From: Ruminococcaceae bacterium UBA2656
Lineage (GTDB): Bacteria > Bacillota > Clostridia > Oscillospirales > Acutalibacteraceae
Length of the DNA stretch: 33,902 nt
Assembly (NCBI GenBank): GCA_002359465.1
Contig: DENA01000022.1
Location: 1-33,902, forward strand
Reading direction: 5' to 3'
Below the pieces are notes generated by a model. It was not told where the DNA came from, did no database searches, and saw only the letters and a list, made by a program, of their open reading frames with translations. Made by a program: the position numbers and the translations under genes. Positions 21,422 to 29,219 of the stretch are shown piece after piece; position 1 is the stretch's first letter; each line of letters opens with the position of its first letter.

Positions 21422-23497
21422 ATGTCACGGAAAAAAAGTCTTTTATCAAAGTTGTTATTATTTATCGGTGTTCCTGTTGCAGCTGTCTTTTGTATCACAG
21501 CATTCATCGTATTGATGAGCGTAAAGCAATCGGTTGCTCAGTTGACAACCAGTGAACTGGCCGAAAAATCAAAGGCAGCCTCTTACCAGATCAGTGAGTA
21601 TTTTTCAAAATATTCGGACACTGTCATACAGATGGCGGCCAACGATTCATTTCAGCAATACTTCCAGCAGATTTCCAATGACACAGGATCGGGTAACGAG
21701 CAAAATTTTGCCGGTGTGAAAAAAACAATCGACAATATCCTTGAGACCGATCCCGACAATTACTCCTCGGTCTGGATTGCGGATTATGATACAAACAGGA
21801 TCATTATATCAAGCAGCGATCAGCCTTATGAAATGAAACTTTCAGATAAATCCTGGTACCGGTCGATTGTTGATAAAAAAGTGATGGTGACTACGGAGCC
21901 ATACAAAGATCAGACTACCGGGTCTTCTGTTGTAAGCATGGTTGCGCCTGTATTTAAAACCGGAACCAAAGACATCATCGGTTTTGTGGGTGTTGACATT
22001 ACTATTAACCGTCTTTTTGATATGGTTAAAGGGTATAAGCTTGGGCAGACGGGTTTTTACATTTTAGCTACTGCTGAGGGCCAGCTTGTTTATCACCCGA
22101 ATGCAAGCTTAAAAGGCAAAAATATTCTGGAATCTAAAATGTCTAAAAATATTATAAATTCAATCACAAAAAAAGCCGTGGGCGCTATTACATACACGAA
22201 TATGAATCAAACTAATTTTGGATATTTATCCACAATAGGAAATACCGGTTGGACAATCACAACCGGTATTCCGGAAAAAGAATACAATAAAACTTATCAT
22301 GCGGTACAGACTACGGTTTTAACTGTTTTTATTATCGCGCTGCTGCTTTTGATTTTACTGATTATTGTCGTATCTCAAAGTATTATTTATCCCCTGAAAA
22401 AATTAACCCGTGCAGCCCTGCAGGTCGCAGACGGCAACCTCGACGTTCAGATCGAACTGAAGTCGTCGGATGAAACAGGCCAGGTAGCAATGGCATTTTC
22501 AAGAACAATCGAGCGATTAAAGCAATACATTGACTATATTAATGAAATTTCAACGGTACTGGATAAAATCGCTTTAGGCGACCTGGTTTTTGAACTGCAT
22601 TGCGACTATGCAGGCGAATTTTCCAAAATTAAAACATCATTGGAAAATATTAAGTTTACACTGGTAAAAATATTTTCCGATATTACTGTGTCCGCCGACC
22701 AGGTTGCAAGCGGTTCCGGCCAGGTATCCAACGGGGCGCAGGCTCTGGCACAGGGGGCGACGGAACAGGCCAGTTCAATTCAGGAGCTCTCCGCAGAAAT
22801 TACTGAGATATCATCCAATATAAAATTGAATGCGGAGCATGCCTCAAATGCAAGCTTGAATGTTGGCCGCGTCCACTCTGAAATAGAAGTCAGCAATCAG
22901 TATATGGATAAGATGGTTGCCGCCATGGCTCAAATTAACGAATCCTCCGGTCAAATTAAAAAAATCATTAAAACCATAGAAGATATTGCTTTCCAAACGA
23001 ACATCCTTGCATTGAATGCGGCTGTTGAAGCAGCAAGAGCGGGAGCCGCGGGGAAGGGCTTCTCCGTTGTAGCAGACGAAGTAAGGAACCTTGCCAGCAA
23101 AAGTGCGGAAGCAGCAAAAAATATTACTTCTTTAATTCAGGAGTCCATGAATCAAGTAGAAAACGGTACTAAAATTGTAGATGAAACGGCGAAATCACTT
23201 CTGAATGTTGTTGATAATGCAAAGATTGTTTCTGAAACGGTTAAGCAAATTTCTCAGGCGTCAAAGCAACAGGCGGATACAATCGGTCAGGTAATGCTGG
23301 GCGTGGAACAAATTTCAAGCGTAGTTCAGACAAACTCTGCCACAGCCGAAGAAAGTGCGGCCGCAAGTGAGGAATTATCCGGCCAGGCCAAAGTGCTTAA
23401 TTCACTTGTGCAGCAATTTAAACTAAAAGAGGTTATTTCACCGGATAAAGAAGATGTTCCACAGTCAAATTCAAAGGCCTCTATTGAAGATTTATAA
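21422..23497 (+). CDS. Methyl-accepting chemotaxis protein with extracellular dCache domain
   Basis: 691-residue transmembrane chemoreceptor. TM1 (about 10-32), an extracellular sensor (about 40-280) of dCache type with WYRSIVDKK and TGSSVVSMVAPVF then GFVGVDI, TM2 (about 293-318), HAMP, and a cytoplasmic signalling helix bundle. The bundle tip has the invariant hairpin EDIAFQTNILALNAAVEAA and VVADEVRNLA. Start ATG 21422 follows GGAGTGG; an in-frame ATG at 21407 lies upstream of that site. No C-terminal receptor-tether pentapeptide is obvious. dCache domains usually bind amino acids, amines or small carboxylates. Its position after the exporter and opposite the uptake operon suggests it senses the same compound, so the cell can swim to it. 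Confidence 0.92.
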   Translation: MSRKKSLLSKLLLFIGVPVAAVFCITAFIVLMSVKQSVAQLTTSELAEKSKAASYQISEYFSKYSDTVIQMAANDSFQQYFQQISNDTGSGNEQNFAGVKKTIDNILETDPDNYSSVWIADYDTNRIIISSSDQPYEMKLSDKSWYRSIVDKKVMVTTEPYKDQTTGSSVVSMVAPVFKTGTKDIIGFVGVDITINRLFDMVKGYKLGQTGFYILATAEGQLVYHPNASLKGKNILESKMSKNIINSITKKAVGAITYTNMNQTNFGYLSTIGNTGWTITTGIPEKEYNKTYHAVQTTVLTVFIIALLLLILLIIVVSQSIIYPLKKLTRAALQVADGNLDVQIELKSSDETGQVAMAFSRTIERLKQYIDYINEISTVLDKIALGDLVFELHCDYAGEFSKIKTSLENIKFTLVKIFSDITVSADQVASGSGQVSNGAQALAQGATEQASSIQELSAEITEISSNIKLNAEHASNASLNVGRVHSEIEVSNQYMDKMVAAMAQINESSGQIKKIIKTIEDIAFQTNILALNAAVEAARAGAAGKGFSVVADEVRNLASKSAEAAKNITSLIQESMNQVENGTKIVDETAKSLLNVVDNAKIVSETVKQISQASKQQADTIGQVMLGVEQISSVVQTNSATAEESAAASEELSGQAKVLNSLVQQFKLKEVISPDKEDVPQSNSKASIEDL

Positions 23498-23585
23498 TTT
23501 TTTATCTGCCTGATTCTGTAATCCGTCCGATCATTACTTTTATCAAAAACGCAATAAAAACGGAAAAGTAAGACCGACAAAAGTG

Positions 23586-24143
23586 TTAATTGTGTTCTCT
23601 CTTATTCATTACAAATTGGCCTTTATAAATTCTTCCAACGCCTGAGCGGCGGGGGCCTCGTCGTCCCCGGAAACGGTTATGGTAGGTAAGGGAATCCGGC
23701 AGGTGCAGCAGCGTGCTGACGTCCGCCAGCAGATACTGGGCGTGCCCTCCGTCGCGCTGCCAGCCATACGCGCGGCGCTCCGGAGATGTGCATCCGATCA
23801 TGAAGCCCTTTTTGCATTCATCACAGTAGCCGCAGCCCTGAATATGATACACAACCACCCTGTCCCCAAGCTTGAAATCCGCCACATTTTCCCCAAGCCG
23901 GACAATTTGCCCGCAGGGCTCATGCCCCGCGATGACGCCGTCGTACCTTGCACCGCCCGTGCCGTTATGCGTATGATAGATATACTTCAGGTCGCTGCCG
24001 CACAGTCCGGAAGATTTCATCTTCAAAAGAACCTGCCCGTTTCCCGGAGTAGGAACATCATATTCCGCCATTTCCACCTTGTCATTACCGGGAAGCATCA
24101 TCCCTATCATTCTTTTGGGGATATTTCCTAAAGTCTCGCTCAT
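23586..24143 (-). pseudogene. Truncated zinc-dependent alcohol dehydrogenase
   Basis: The N-terminal half of a medium-chain zinc dehydrogenase is intact: catalytic zinc motifs LCGSD and GHEPCG, the structural-zinc lobe [16 protein letters not shown], and KLGDRVVVY. The family is normally ~340-350 residues, but similarity stops abruptly after HLPDSLTY (near 23687). The frame then runs through an arginine-rich, unrelated stretch to a stop at 23586. The NAD-binding Rossmann domain is entirely missing, so it cannot be a working enzyme. The start (RBS AAGGAGGAATAAG) and a possible promoter remain. The sequence beyond the break reads in another frame as the end of an HPr protein, so a deletion or rearrangement joined two genes. 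It lies downstream of the DUF5107 gene on the same strand. Confidence 0.78.
23609..23680 (-). pseudogene. C-terminal remnant of an HPr-like phosphocarrier gene
   Basis: In the frame shifted from the dehydrogenase fragment, the minus strand encodes [18 protein letters not shown] and five more residues before TAA. This matches the way HPr (ptsH) proteins end: a beta strand, a DDE/GEDE turn, then a final amphipathic helix. Only about 23 of the usual ~85 residues are present and there is no start, so it is a fragment, fused at 23680-23690 to the dehydrogenase. Confidence 0.55.
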
Positions 24144-24217
24144 TTCTTATTCCTCCTTGAACTATTTGTTTATTCTGCTTAAAATCATTTTTAGATATTA
24201 TCTTTTTCTGTGATTTT

Positions 24218-24245
24218 ATCATATCATAACATTTTTTGTAGTAAA
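24218..24245 (-). promoter_or_regulatory. Possible promoter of the dehydrogenase remnant
   Basis: Minus strand TTTACT (24240-24245), 16 bases, TATGAT (24218-24223), in a very AT-rich stretch, so chance is a concern. Confidence 0.35.
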
Positions 24246-24345
24246 ATATATTATCTTGCAAATAAATGGACAATCTTCTAATTTTTTATAGAATGATCAC
24301 AAGAATATTCATTGATTCAAAATAAAAATAGGTAATCTGTGAATC

Positions 24346-27300
24346 TCATGCTTGCTGTGGCTCCGCTTGTTTCTCCAACAGCTTCAGATGACGGATTGCG
24401 CCCTGATGATCCGGAATACGGTTTAGAATATATTCCAGTTTTTTCTTTGCCTCCGTACTGTCTCCGAGCCCCAGCTTGCCCAGTGCCAGCAGATAGGTGC
24501 AGTAAATTTTATTGCCAAGTGCGATATCATTTTCATACACCATGGTGTCGGGGAGGGAAACGGCGAAATAGTCGTAGGAGACCTCGTCAAACAGATGTTT
24601 TTCACCGTAGCTCACTAGCTTGTGGTAGCATTTACGCGCTTGGGAAGGACGCCCCAGCCCGTCACAGGCAAGGCCCTGATAGAGAATGGTGTCCGCCGGC
24701 TGATCGTTATAATACATCATGCCCGCCGGCTCCTTCAGACCGACTGCCGCCTTTTCCCAGTATGCCTGCGCCTGCTCGTTGTCGCCCTGTTTCCTGTAGG
24801 CTTCGCCCAGATAGTAATGGATGATGTTATCCTGTGTATTCGGCAGTTTGCCCTCTCCAAGATTTTCCGGATAGTGCAGTGCCTCCAACAGATGCCGGAC
24901 TGCGGCGCCGGGCTGCTGCTGCGTCAATTCCTGCTTTGCCATTTCCACCAGGCTGTAAACATACTGGCGGCTCACCTTACCCTCTCCGCCTTCCCAGGGG
25001 TGGAATTTTCGCCCGGAAATGCAGTCGTAAGCCTTTTGAAACTGTCCGCTGCTGTTTAACAGTGTAATATATTCCACATACAGGTCATCCCTCTGTTGGG
25101 TGACTGTGATATGTTTCTCTAAAGCTGCCAGCCGCTCTTTAACGGAAATTCCTGTTTTAGCCGAAAGCTGATCCATTTCGAGAAGCAGCCGGGCATCCCC
25201 GGACTCCAGAGCAAACGCCCTGCGAATCATCACAAAAGCATCTTTCGCTTTACCGCATTTGTTGTAATACGCAATGGAAAGGTTGCGCAAAACGATGGAA
25301 AAGGAAGGATTTTTTGCAGCGGAGTCTTCCCACTGACGGACTGCCTCTTCATACTGTTTTTTGTCGTACAAGAGATTCCCCAAATAATACGGCGCAAACG
25401 AAGCCTGTGGGAAGATGGCAATGGCATGCTCCAGAACTAAAATATCGGTCAGTTTGTTGGGAAAGCAATAGTCTGGTGAAGCTGCTTCCGCCTTTTTGCA
25501 ATATTCCAGAGCCTTTGCACTTTTTCCTGCTTTATCGAGGAAATAGGAAGCATAGTAAGACACCATGGGGCTTGCTGCCGGGCACTGCTCCAAAATAAAC
25601 ACGGCATTGTCATATAGGCCCATATGCGCATAATCAATTGACAGTTCGAGATAGTTGTTGACGTCTCCGCGCATAGCGGCTTTCCAAGAATCCATATTGT
25701 GCTGTGTTAAAGCGCGCTCGTATCTGGCACCCATATCCAACTGATCGATGTGCAGGCTTTCACCAATGAAATCGCCGGTATCCTGTGCAAGCTTACGCAG
25801 AACAGCGGTCTTTACAGTGCGCGCCTTTATATTGTGCAGGTTCATAACAAGGGACTTGTTAATAAACGCCAGCGCATTGGAATATTTACCCTCTTTGCAG
25901 CAAAGGCAGGCCATCTGATAGAATGCGGCGCCCTGTGTTTCCTGGCTCCAGACAGCTTTGTAAAATGCGTCGTACGCCTGTTTGTCTTTGCCCAGCATCA
26001 GCAGAGCCAACCCCAGGTTGAAATAGCTCTCTCCGTGGTAGGGGTTCGGATTTTTCCATTCCTGTTTTTTGATTGCCCGGCGGAAAAACTCTATGCTTTC
26101 CTTAAAATTCCCCCTGCGATACTGCAGCAGTCCATAGCCGTTGTTCAGGCGGAGATCTGTAGGATCGCGTTTAAGACCTTCAAGGTAGTAATCCTTCGGT
26201 TCATAGGTTGCGTGGCGGTACTGTTCTAAATGTGCCGCGGCCAGATAAAGTTCCTCCGTACTCTTCAGCAGCTCCGGTTTCGGCAGCGGTTCCGCCGCAT
26301 CCGGCACCGGTTCCAGCTTCTGCTCCTTCGGGGTGTATTCAACCAGAATTTTTCCGTTTTGGTCGCGTATGCATAGGCGCGTCCCCACGATGGTGGACAG
26401 GCCGAGATTCGGAGCCAGTGTGAGGGCTTTAAGGGGAGACAGGGTTTCAACAGCCTCAAAGATTATCTTTCCGTCTTTTTCGATTATAATTTTCGCATTT
26501 TCTGAAACCGAGGTTGAATAAACGTTGATTTCTGTTTTTCCGTTCTCACATACATAATTTACGGATGCGTCACAGGTAGCATTTTTTACCCGTCCTACCC
26601 CCTTATAGGGCATAAAATACTGGGTAAACGTTTTTTCCTCATAAGGCTTAAGCCATGTAAAATCGGGCTGGTTATCTGCAAAAACGCCCGTCATGAGTTC
26701 TATGTAAGGTCCGTCTGAATCCGTCAGGTTGCGATCCCATGCCTGCCCAAAATCGCTGTTGCCCCATGTCCATTGCTTTTTGCCGGGAGAAATGTGATGG
26801 TCGGCCACATGCAGCAGACCCGCCTGCCGCTGCTCATCATAGTTTCCGACAAAATCGAAATCGGAATGGTACGCCATATAAGAGGTTGGTACAGCGATAT
26901 TCCGATAGCGTGAAATATCAATTCCTTCAGAGTAATCGTATTTATAATATTCCCCGGTAGCAATCGGGAAAGTGGAAACTGCCCGTTTCCCGTGATCCAT
27001 GACCGCGTGAACATCCGGAGGAAACACGGAGAAGGTATGATCGTTGACCGGCACTGCGGGGTTGGCCCACCACAGGAAGGTCTGCGGTATGTCGGTACGG
27101 TTGAACACCTGCCCTTTGATTTGGATATAAGCCTTGTCAGGATACAGGGTAAATCCGGCCATTCCCTTTGTTCCGTTCATTTTATCAATTTCGCTGACCC
27201 ATACGGTTTTGGAACCATCTTCATTTTCCATCAGGCTATAATCCACCGGGGAAAAGGTGGAGGGACGGTGGTGCTGCGGCCAGTTAAACTCAATACCTCC

Positions 27301-27645
27301 CGAAATCCACGGCCCTGCCAAACCCACAAGGGCGGGTTTGATCACATGGTTGTAATAAACGAAGTCATAATTGTTCGTCTTATCCAGCGCGCGCTGGATA
27401 CGCCCCCCAAGCTCCGGCAGCACCATGACCTTCAAATAGTCATTTTCCAAAAAGACAGCCTGATAGCTTTTTTCTACCTTTCGGTCAAAAATTTTTTCCG
27501 TAACCGGCAGAGGATACACCTTCCCTGAACTACCCTGATAAGCCCTTCTTTCCAAAAACAATGGATTTTTGTCTGGTTCTGATACTTCATAAGTGGGAAT
27601 AAAGATCTGTTCCTCCCACATCTGCACTTCTCCATGTTTCTGCAT
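24346..27645 (-). CDS. Large DUF5107 / tetratricopeptide-repeat protein
   Basis: 1099-residue protein without signal peptide or membrane segment. The N-terminal part (about 20-350) is DUF5107-like, with LPELGGRIQRALDK, GGIEFNWPQHHRP and WWANPAVPVND; this is an aldose-epimerase-like beta-sandwich by resemblance. From about 470 to 1080 many TPR-type helix pairs follow (for example YFNLGLALLMLGKDKQAYDAFYKA and YYLGNLLYDKKQYEEAVRQWE). Such proteins are common in gut Firmicutes and Bacteroidetes beside carbohydrate genes; the function is unknown, perhaps glycan binding or mutarotation with TPR-mediated assembly. Start 27645 is set by AAGGAG nine bases upstream; ATG 27744 lacks a site. A divergent AraC regulator is next to it. 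Confidence 0.85.
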   Translation of the reverse strand: MQKHGEVQMWEEQIFIPTYEVSEPDKNPLFLERRAYQGSSGKVYPLPVTEKIFDRKVEKSYQAVFLENDYLKVMVLPELGGRIQRALDKTNNYDFVYYNHVIKPALVGLAGPWISGGIEFNWPQHHRPSTFSPVDYSLMENEDGSKTVWVSEIDKMNGTKGMAGFTLYPDKAYIQIKGQVFNRTDIPQTFLWWANPAVPVNDHTFSVFPPDVHAVMDHGKRAVSTFPIATGEYYKYDYSEGIDISRYRNIAVPTSYMAYHSDFDFVGNYDEQRQAGLLHVADHHISPGKKQWTWGNSDFGQAWDRNLTDSDGPYIELMTGVFADNQPDFTWLKPYEEKTFTQYFMPYKGVGRVKNATCDASVNYVCENGKTEINVYSTSVSENAKIIIEKDGKIIFEAVETLSPLKALTLAPNLGLSTIVGTRLCIRDQNGKILVEYTPKEQKLEPVPDAAEPLPKPELLKSTEELYLAAAHLEQYRHATYEPKDYYLEGLKRDPTDLRLNNGYGLLQYRRGNFKESIEFFRRAIKKQEWKNPNPYHGESYFNLGLALLMLGKDKQAYDAFYKAVWSQETQGAAFYQMACLCCKEGKYSNALAFINKSLVMNLHNIKARTVKTAVLRKLAQDTGDFIGESLHIDQLDMGARYERALTQHNMDSWKAAMRGDVNNYLELSIDYAHMGLYDNAVFILEQCPAASPMVSYYASYFLDKAGKSAKALEYCKKAEAASPDYCFPNKLTDILVLEHAIAIFPQASFAPYYLGNLLYDKKQYEEAVRQWEDSAAKNPSFSIVLRNLSIAYYNKCGKAKDAFVMIRRAFALESGDARLLLEMDQLSAKTGISVKERLAALEKHITVTQQRDDLYVEYITLLNSSGQFQKAYDCISGRKFHPWEGGEGKVSRQYVYSLVEMAKQELTQQQPGAAVRHLLEALHYPENLGEGKLPNTQDNIIHYYLGEAYRKQGDNEQAQAYWEKAAVGLKEPAGMMYYNDQPADTILYQGLACDGLGRPSQARKCYHKLVSYGEKHLFDEVSYDYFAVSLPDTMVYENDIALGNKIYCTYLLALGKLGLGDSTEAKKKLEYILNRIPDHQGAIRHLKLLEKQAEPQQA

Positions 27646-27897
27646 GCATACACACTCCTTTTCTTTTTGAACGTTAGAGAAACCAATTGCTGCGATTAAT
27701 CTGTCATAAATTGCACAAATCTCCCAAATTCCACCAGTAGACATTCCTCTTTTATTCTTTCCTTTTTATAAAGAGATGAAAAAATAATTTGGATGCATTC
27801 CATATAAATTTCCAATAATTAAAATAATTTTCAGCTCTGTTTGTATATATCGTAGCATATTTATCAAAACACCAAAATGACATATCTATTAAAATCA

Positions 27898-27926
27898 TGG
27901 ACAATATTACAGTAATCATGTATAAT
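27898..27926 (+). promoter_or_regulatory. sigmaA-type promoter of the araC-family gene
   Basis: TGGACA (27898-27903), 17 bases, TATAAT (27921-27926). Transcription should start near 27933, the position of an ATG. This rules out the longer frame start at 27897, which would lie inside the promoter. The remaining gap to the DUF5107 gene (27646-27897) is AT-rich and should hold the divergent promoter, which I could not fix. Confidence 0.65.
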
Positions 27927-27932
27927 AAGCTC

Positions 27933-28871
27933 ATGATTTCAATTCAAAAACGAGACGGCTTTAAAGACGAAAAATTAATCGTGATTCCCACAGAATTTTT
28001 TGCCTCCTGCCGCGAGCATCCTCTTGTTAAAACGCTGTTTCTAACGGATGTTGGCTTTTTCCCGGAGGCCAAGAATCACTATCGAGAGAGGAAGGAAGGG
28101 ATTGAAGAATTTATTCTGATCTACTGTACGGACGGGAAGGGCGTTATTGAGCTTGCAAATAAGAAATACGAATTGCACGGCGGCGAGGTCTTTTGCATTC
28201 CGGCCTATGCCGGGCATCGGTATTATGCAGACCAAAACGAGCCCTGGAGCATTCTCTGGGTGCATTTCAAAGGAGAGAACGCCCAGTATTTTCCCTTGAC
28301 CGAAAAACGGATTGTCCAGCTTGAAACGCCTAAGTCAAACGACAGGCTGCAATCCCTGTTCAGCCTGCTGATCAGTGTATTGGAACGCAACTACACGCTC
28401 GGAAATTTCATCTATACCTCTCAGCTTCTGTCGGTGATCCTCTCCGAAATTTATTTGCGTGAGAAAGCTTCCGACATTGACAAGCAGAACCAATACCTGA
28501 CGAAGGCAATCCGCTATATGTACAACAATATGGACGTTGAATTGACACTGGATGATATCGCTGATTACATGAAGCTTTCAAAAAGCTACCTGAACAGCAT
28601 TTTCAAAACTTTTGTCCAGCGTTCCCCCGTCGACTTTTACATCCATCTGAAAATGCAACAGGCCTGCAAATATTTTAAGATGACCAATATGTTTGTTTAT
28701 GAGGTCAGCAAAAAGCTGGGGTATCAGGATCCTTATTATTTCTCCCGTATTTTTAAAAAAGTGATAGGAGTATCTCCCCGTGAATATTGTAACAGCAGTG
28801 AGTTCTCCGGCGAAAAACTTTCCAGTATTTCCCACCGTCTGGAAGCCGATGAAAAACCGTATTTAACTTAA
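27933..28871 (+). CDS. AraC-family transcriptional regulator
   Basis: 312-residue regulator. The N-terminal cupin-like sensing domain (about 15-150) contains EFILIYCTDGKGVIELANKKY and GGEVFCIPAYAGHRYY, as in AraC/MelR-type sugar sensors. The C-terminal double helix-turn-helix (about 190-285) has LTLDDIADYMKLSKSYLNSIF and the second recognition motif KKLGYQDPYYFSRIFKKVIGVSPREY. The start is uncertain: the promoter at 27898-27926 predicts transcription from about the ATG at 27933, implying leaderless translation; a GTG near 27981 is the alternative. It is divergent from the DUF5107/TPR gene, which it probably controls. The ligand is likely a sugar or sugar derivative. Confidence 0.85.
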   Translation: MISIQKRDGFKDEKLIVIPTEFFASCREHPLVKTLFLTDVGFFPEAKNHYRERKEGIEEFILIYCTDGKGVIELANKKYELHGGEVFCIPAYAGHRYYADQNEPWSILWVHFKGENAQYFPLTEKRIVQLETPKSNDRLQSLFSLLISVLERNYTLGNFIYTSQLLSVILSEIYLREKASDIDKQNQYLTKAIRYMYNNMDVELTLDDIADYMKLSKSYLNSIFKTFVQRSPVDFYIHLKMQQACKYFKMTNMFVYEVSKKLGYQDPYYFSRIFKKVIGVSPREYCNSSEFSGEKLSSISHRLEADEKPYLT

Positions 28872-29219
28872 GTCAATGATCGCGGATAGTAAAATGTCTG
28901 CAAAAATCTTAAAAATGGCTCTCCGGCAGAGATTTTACAACTCAAACTGCGTAGGGATAAGCCGGCCAGCGTTAAATGAATTTGTCTTGCGTTGTAATAG
29001 GTTTCCTTTCCGGCTCATGCACTGATGTAACCGAAATAATAAAAGCACAAGCAGCCAGCCCGTATTACCCGGGTCATCTGCTTGTGCTTCTTTTTTTCGC
29101 TGGAATATTGTTAGCAGGAATATTCCGAAGTCTCAGAAAGGCACTTGGGAAGGGCGATTAAAACTTTGCCTTTCCCAAACCGCACTTCAACCAATAAGAT
29201 GTAAATCGGAGATCCATTC
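28872..29219. other. 348-base gap between araC-family and pucR-family genes
   Basis: It contains the + strand terminator at 29043-29107 and a second inverted repeat (TTGGGAAGGGC near 29148 with GCCTTTCCCAA near 29169) that may end the minus-strand pucR transcript. A 61-codon + frame (28976-29161) runs across the terminator stem and has no ribosome site, so I do not count it as a gene. The stretch 28872-29040 is otherwise unexplained. Confidence 0.5.
29043..29107 (+). terminator. Intrinsic terminator downstream of araC-family gene
   Basis: Perfect 12-bp stem AAGCACAAGCAG (29043-29054) / CTGCTTGTGCTT (29088-29099), with a small inner CCCG/CGGG stem, followed by CTTTTTTT. It lies 170 bases past the AraC stop. 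Confidence 0.82.

Noticed and set aside
28976..29161. Small ORF of 61 codons with a hydrophobic stretch
   Set aside because: It runs straight through a strong terminator stem, lacks a ribosome site and matches no family I know.
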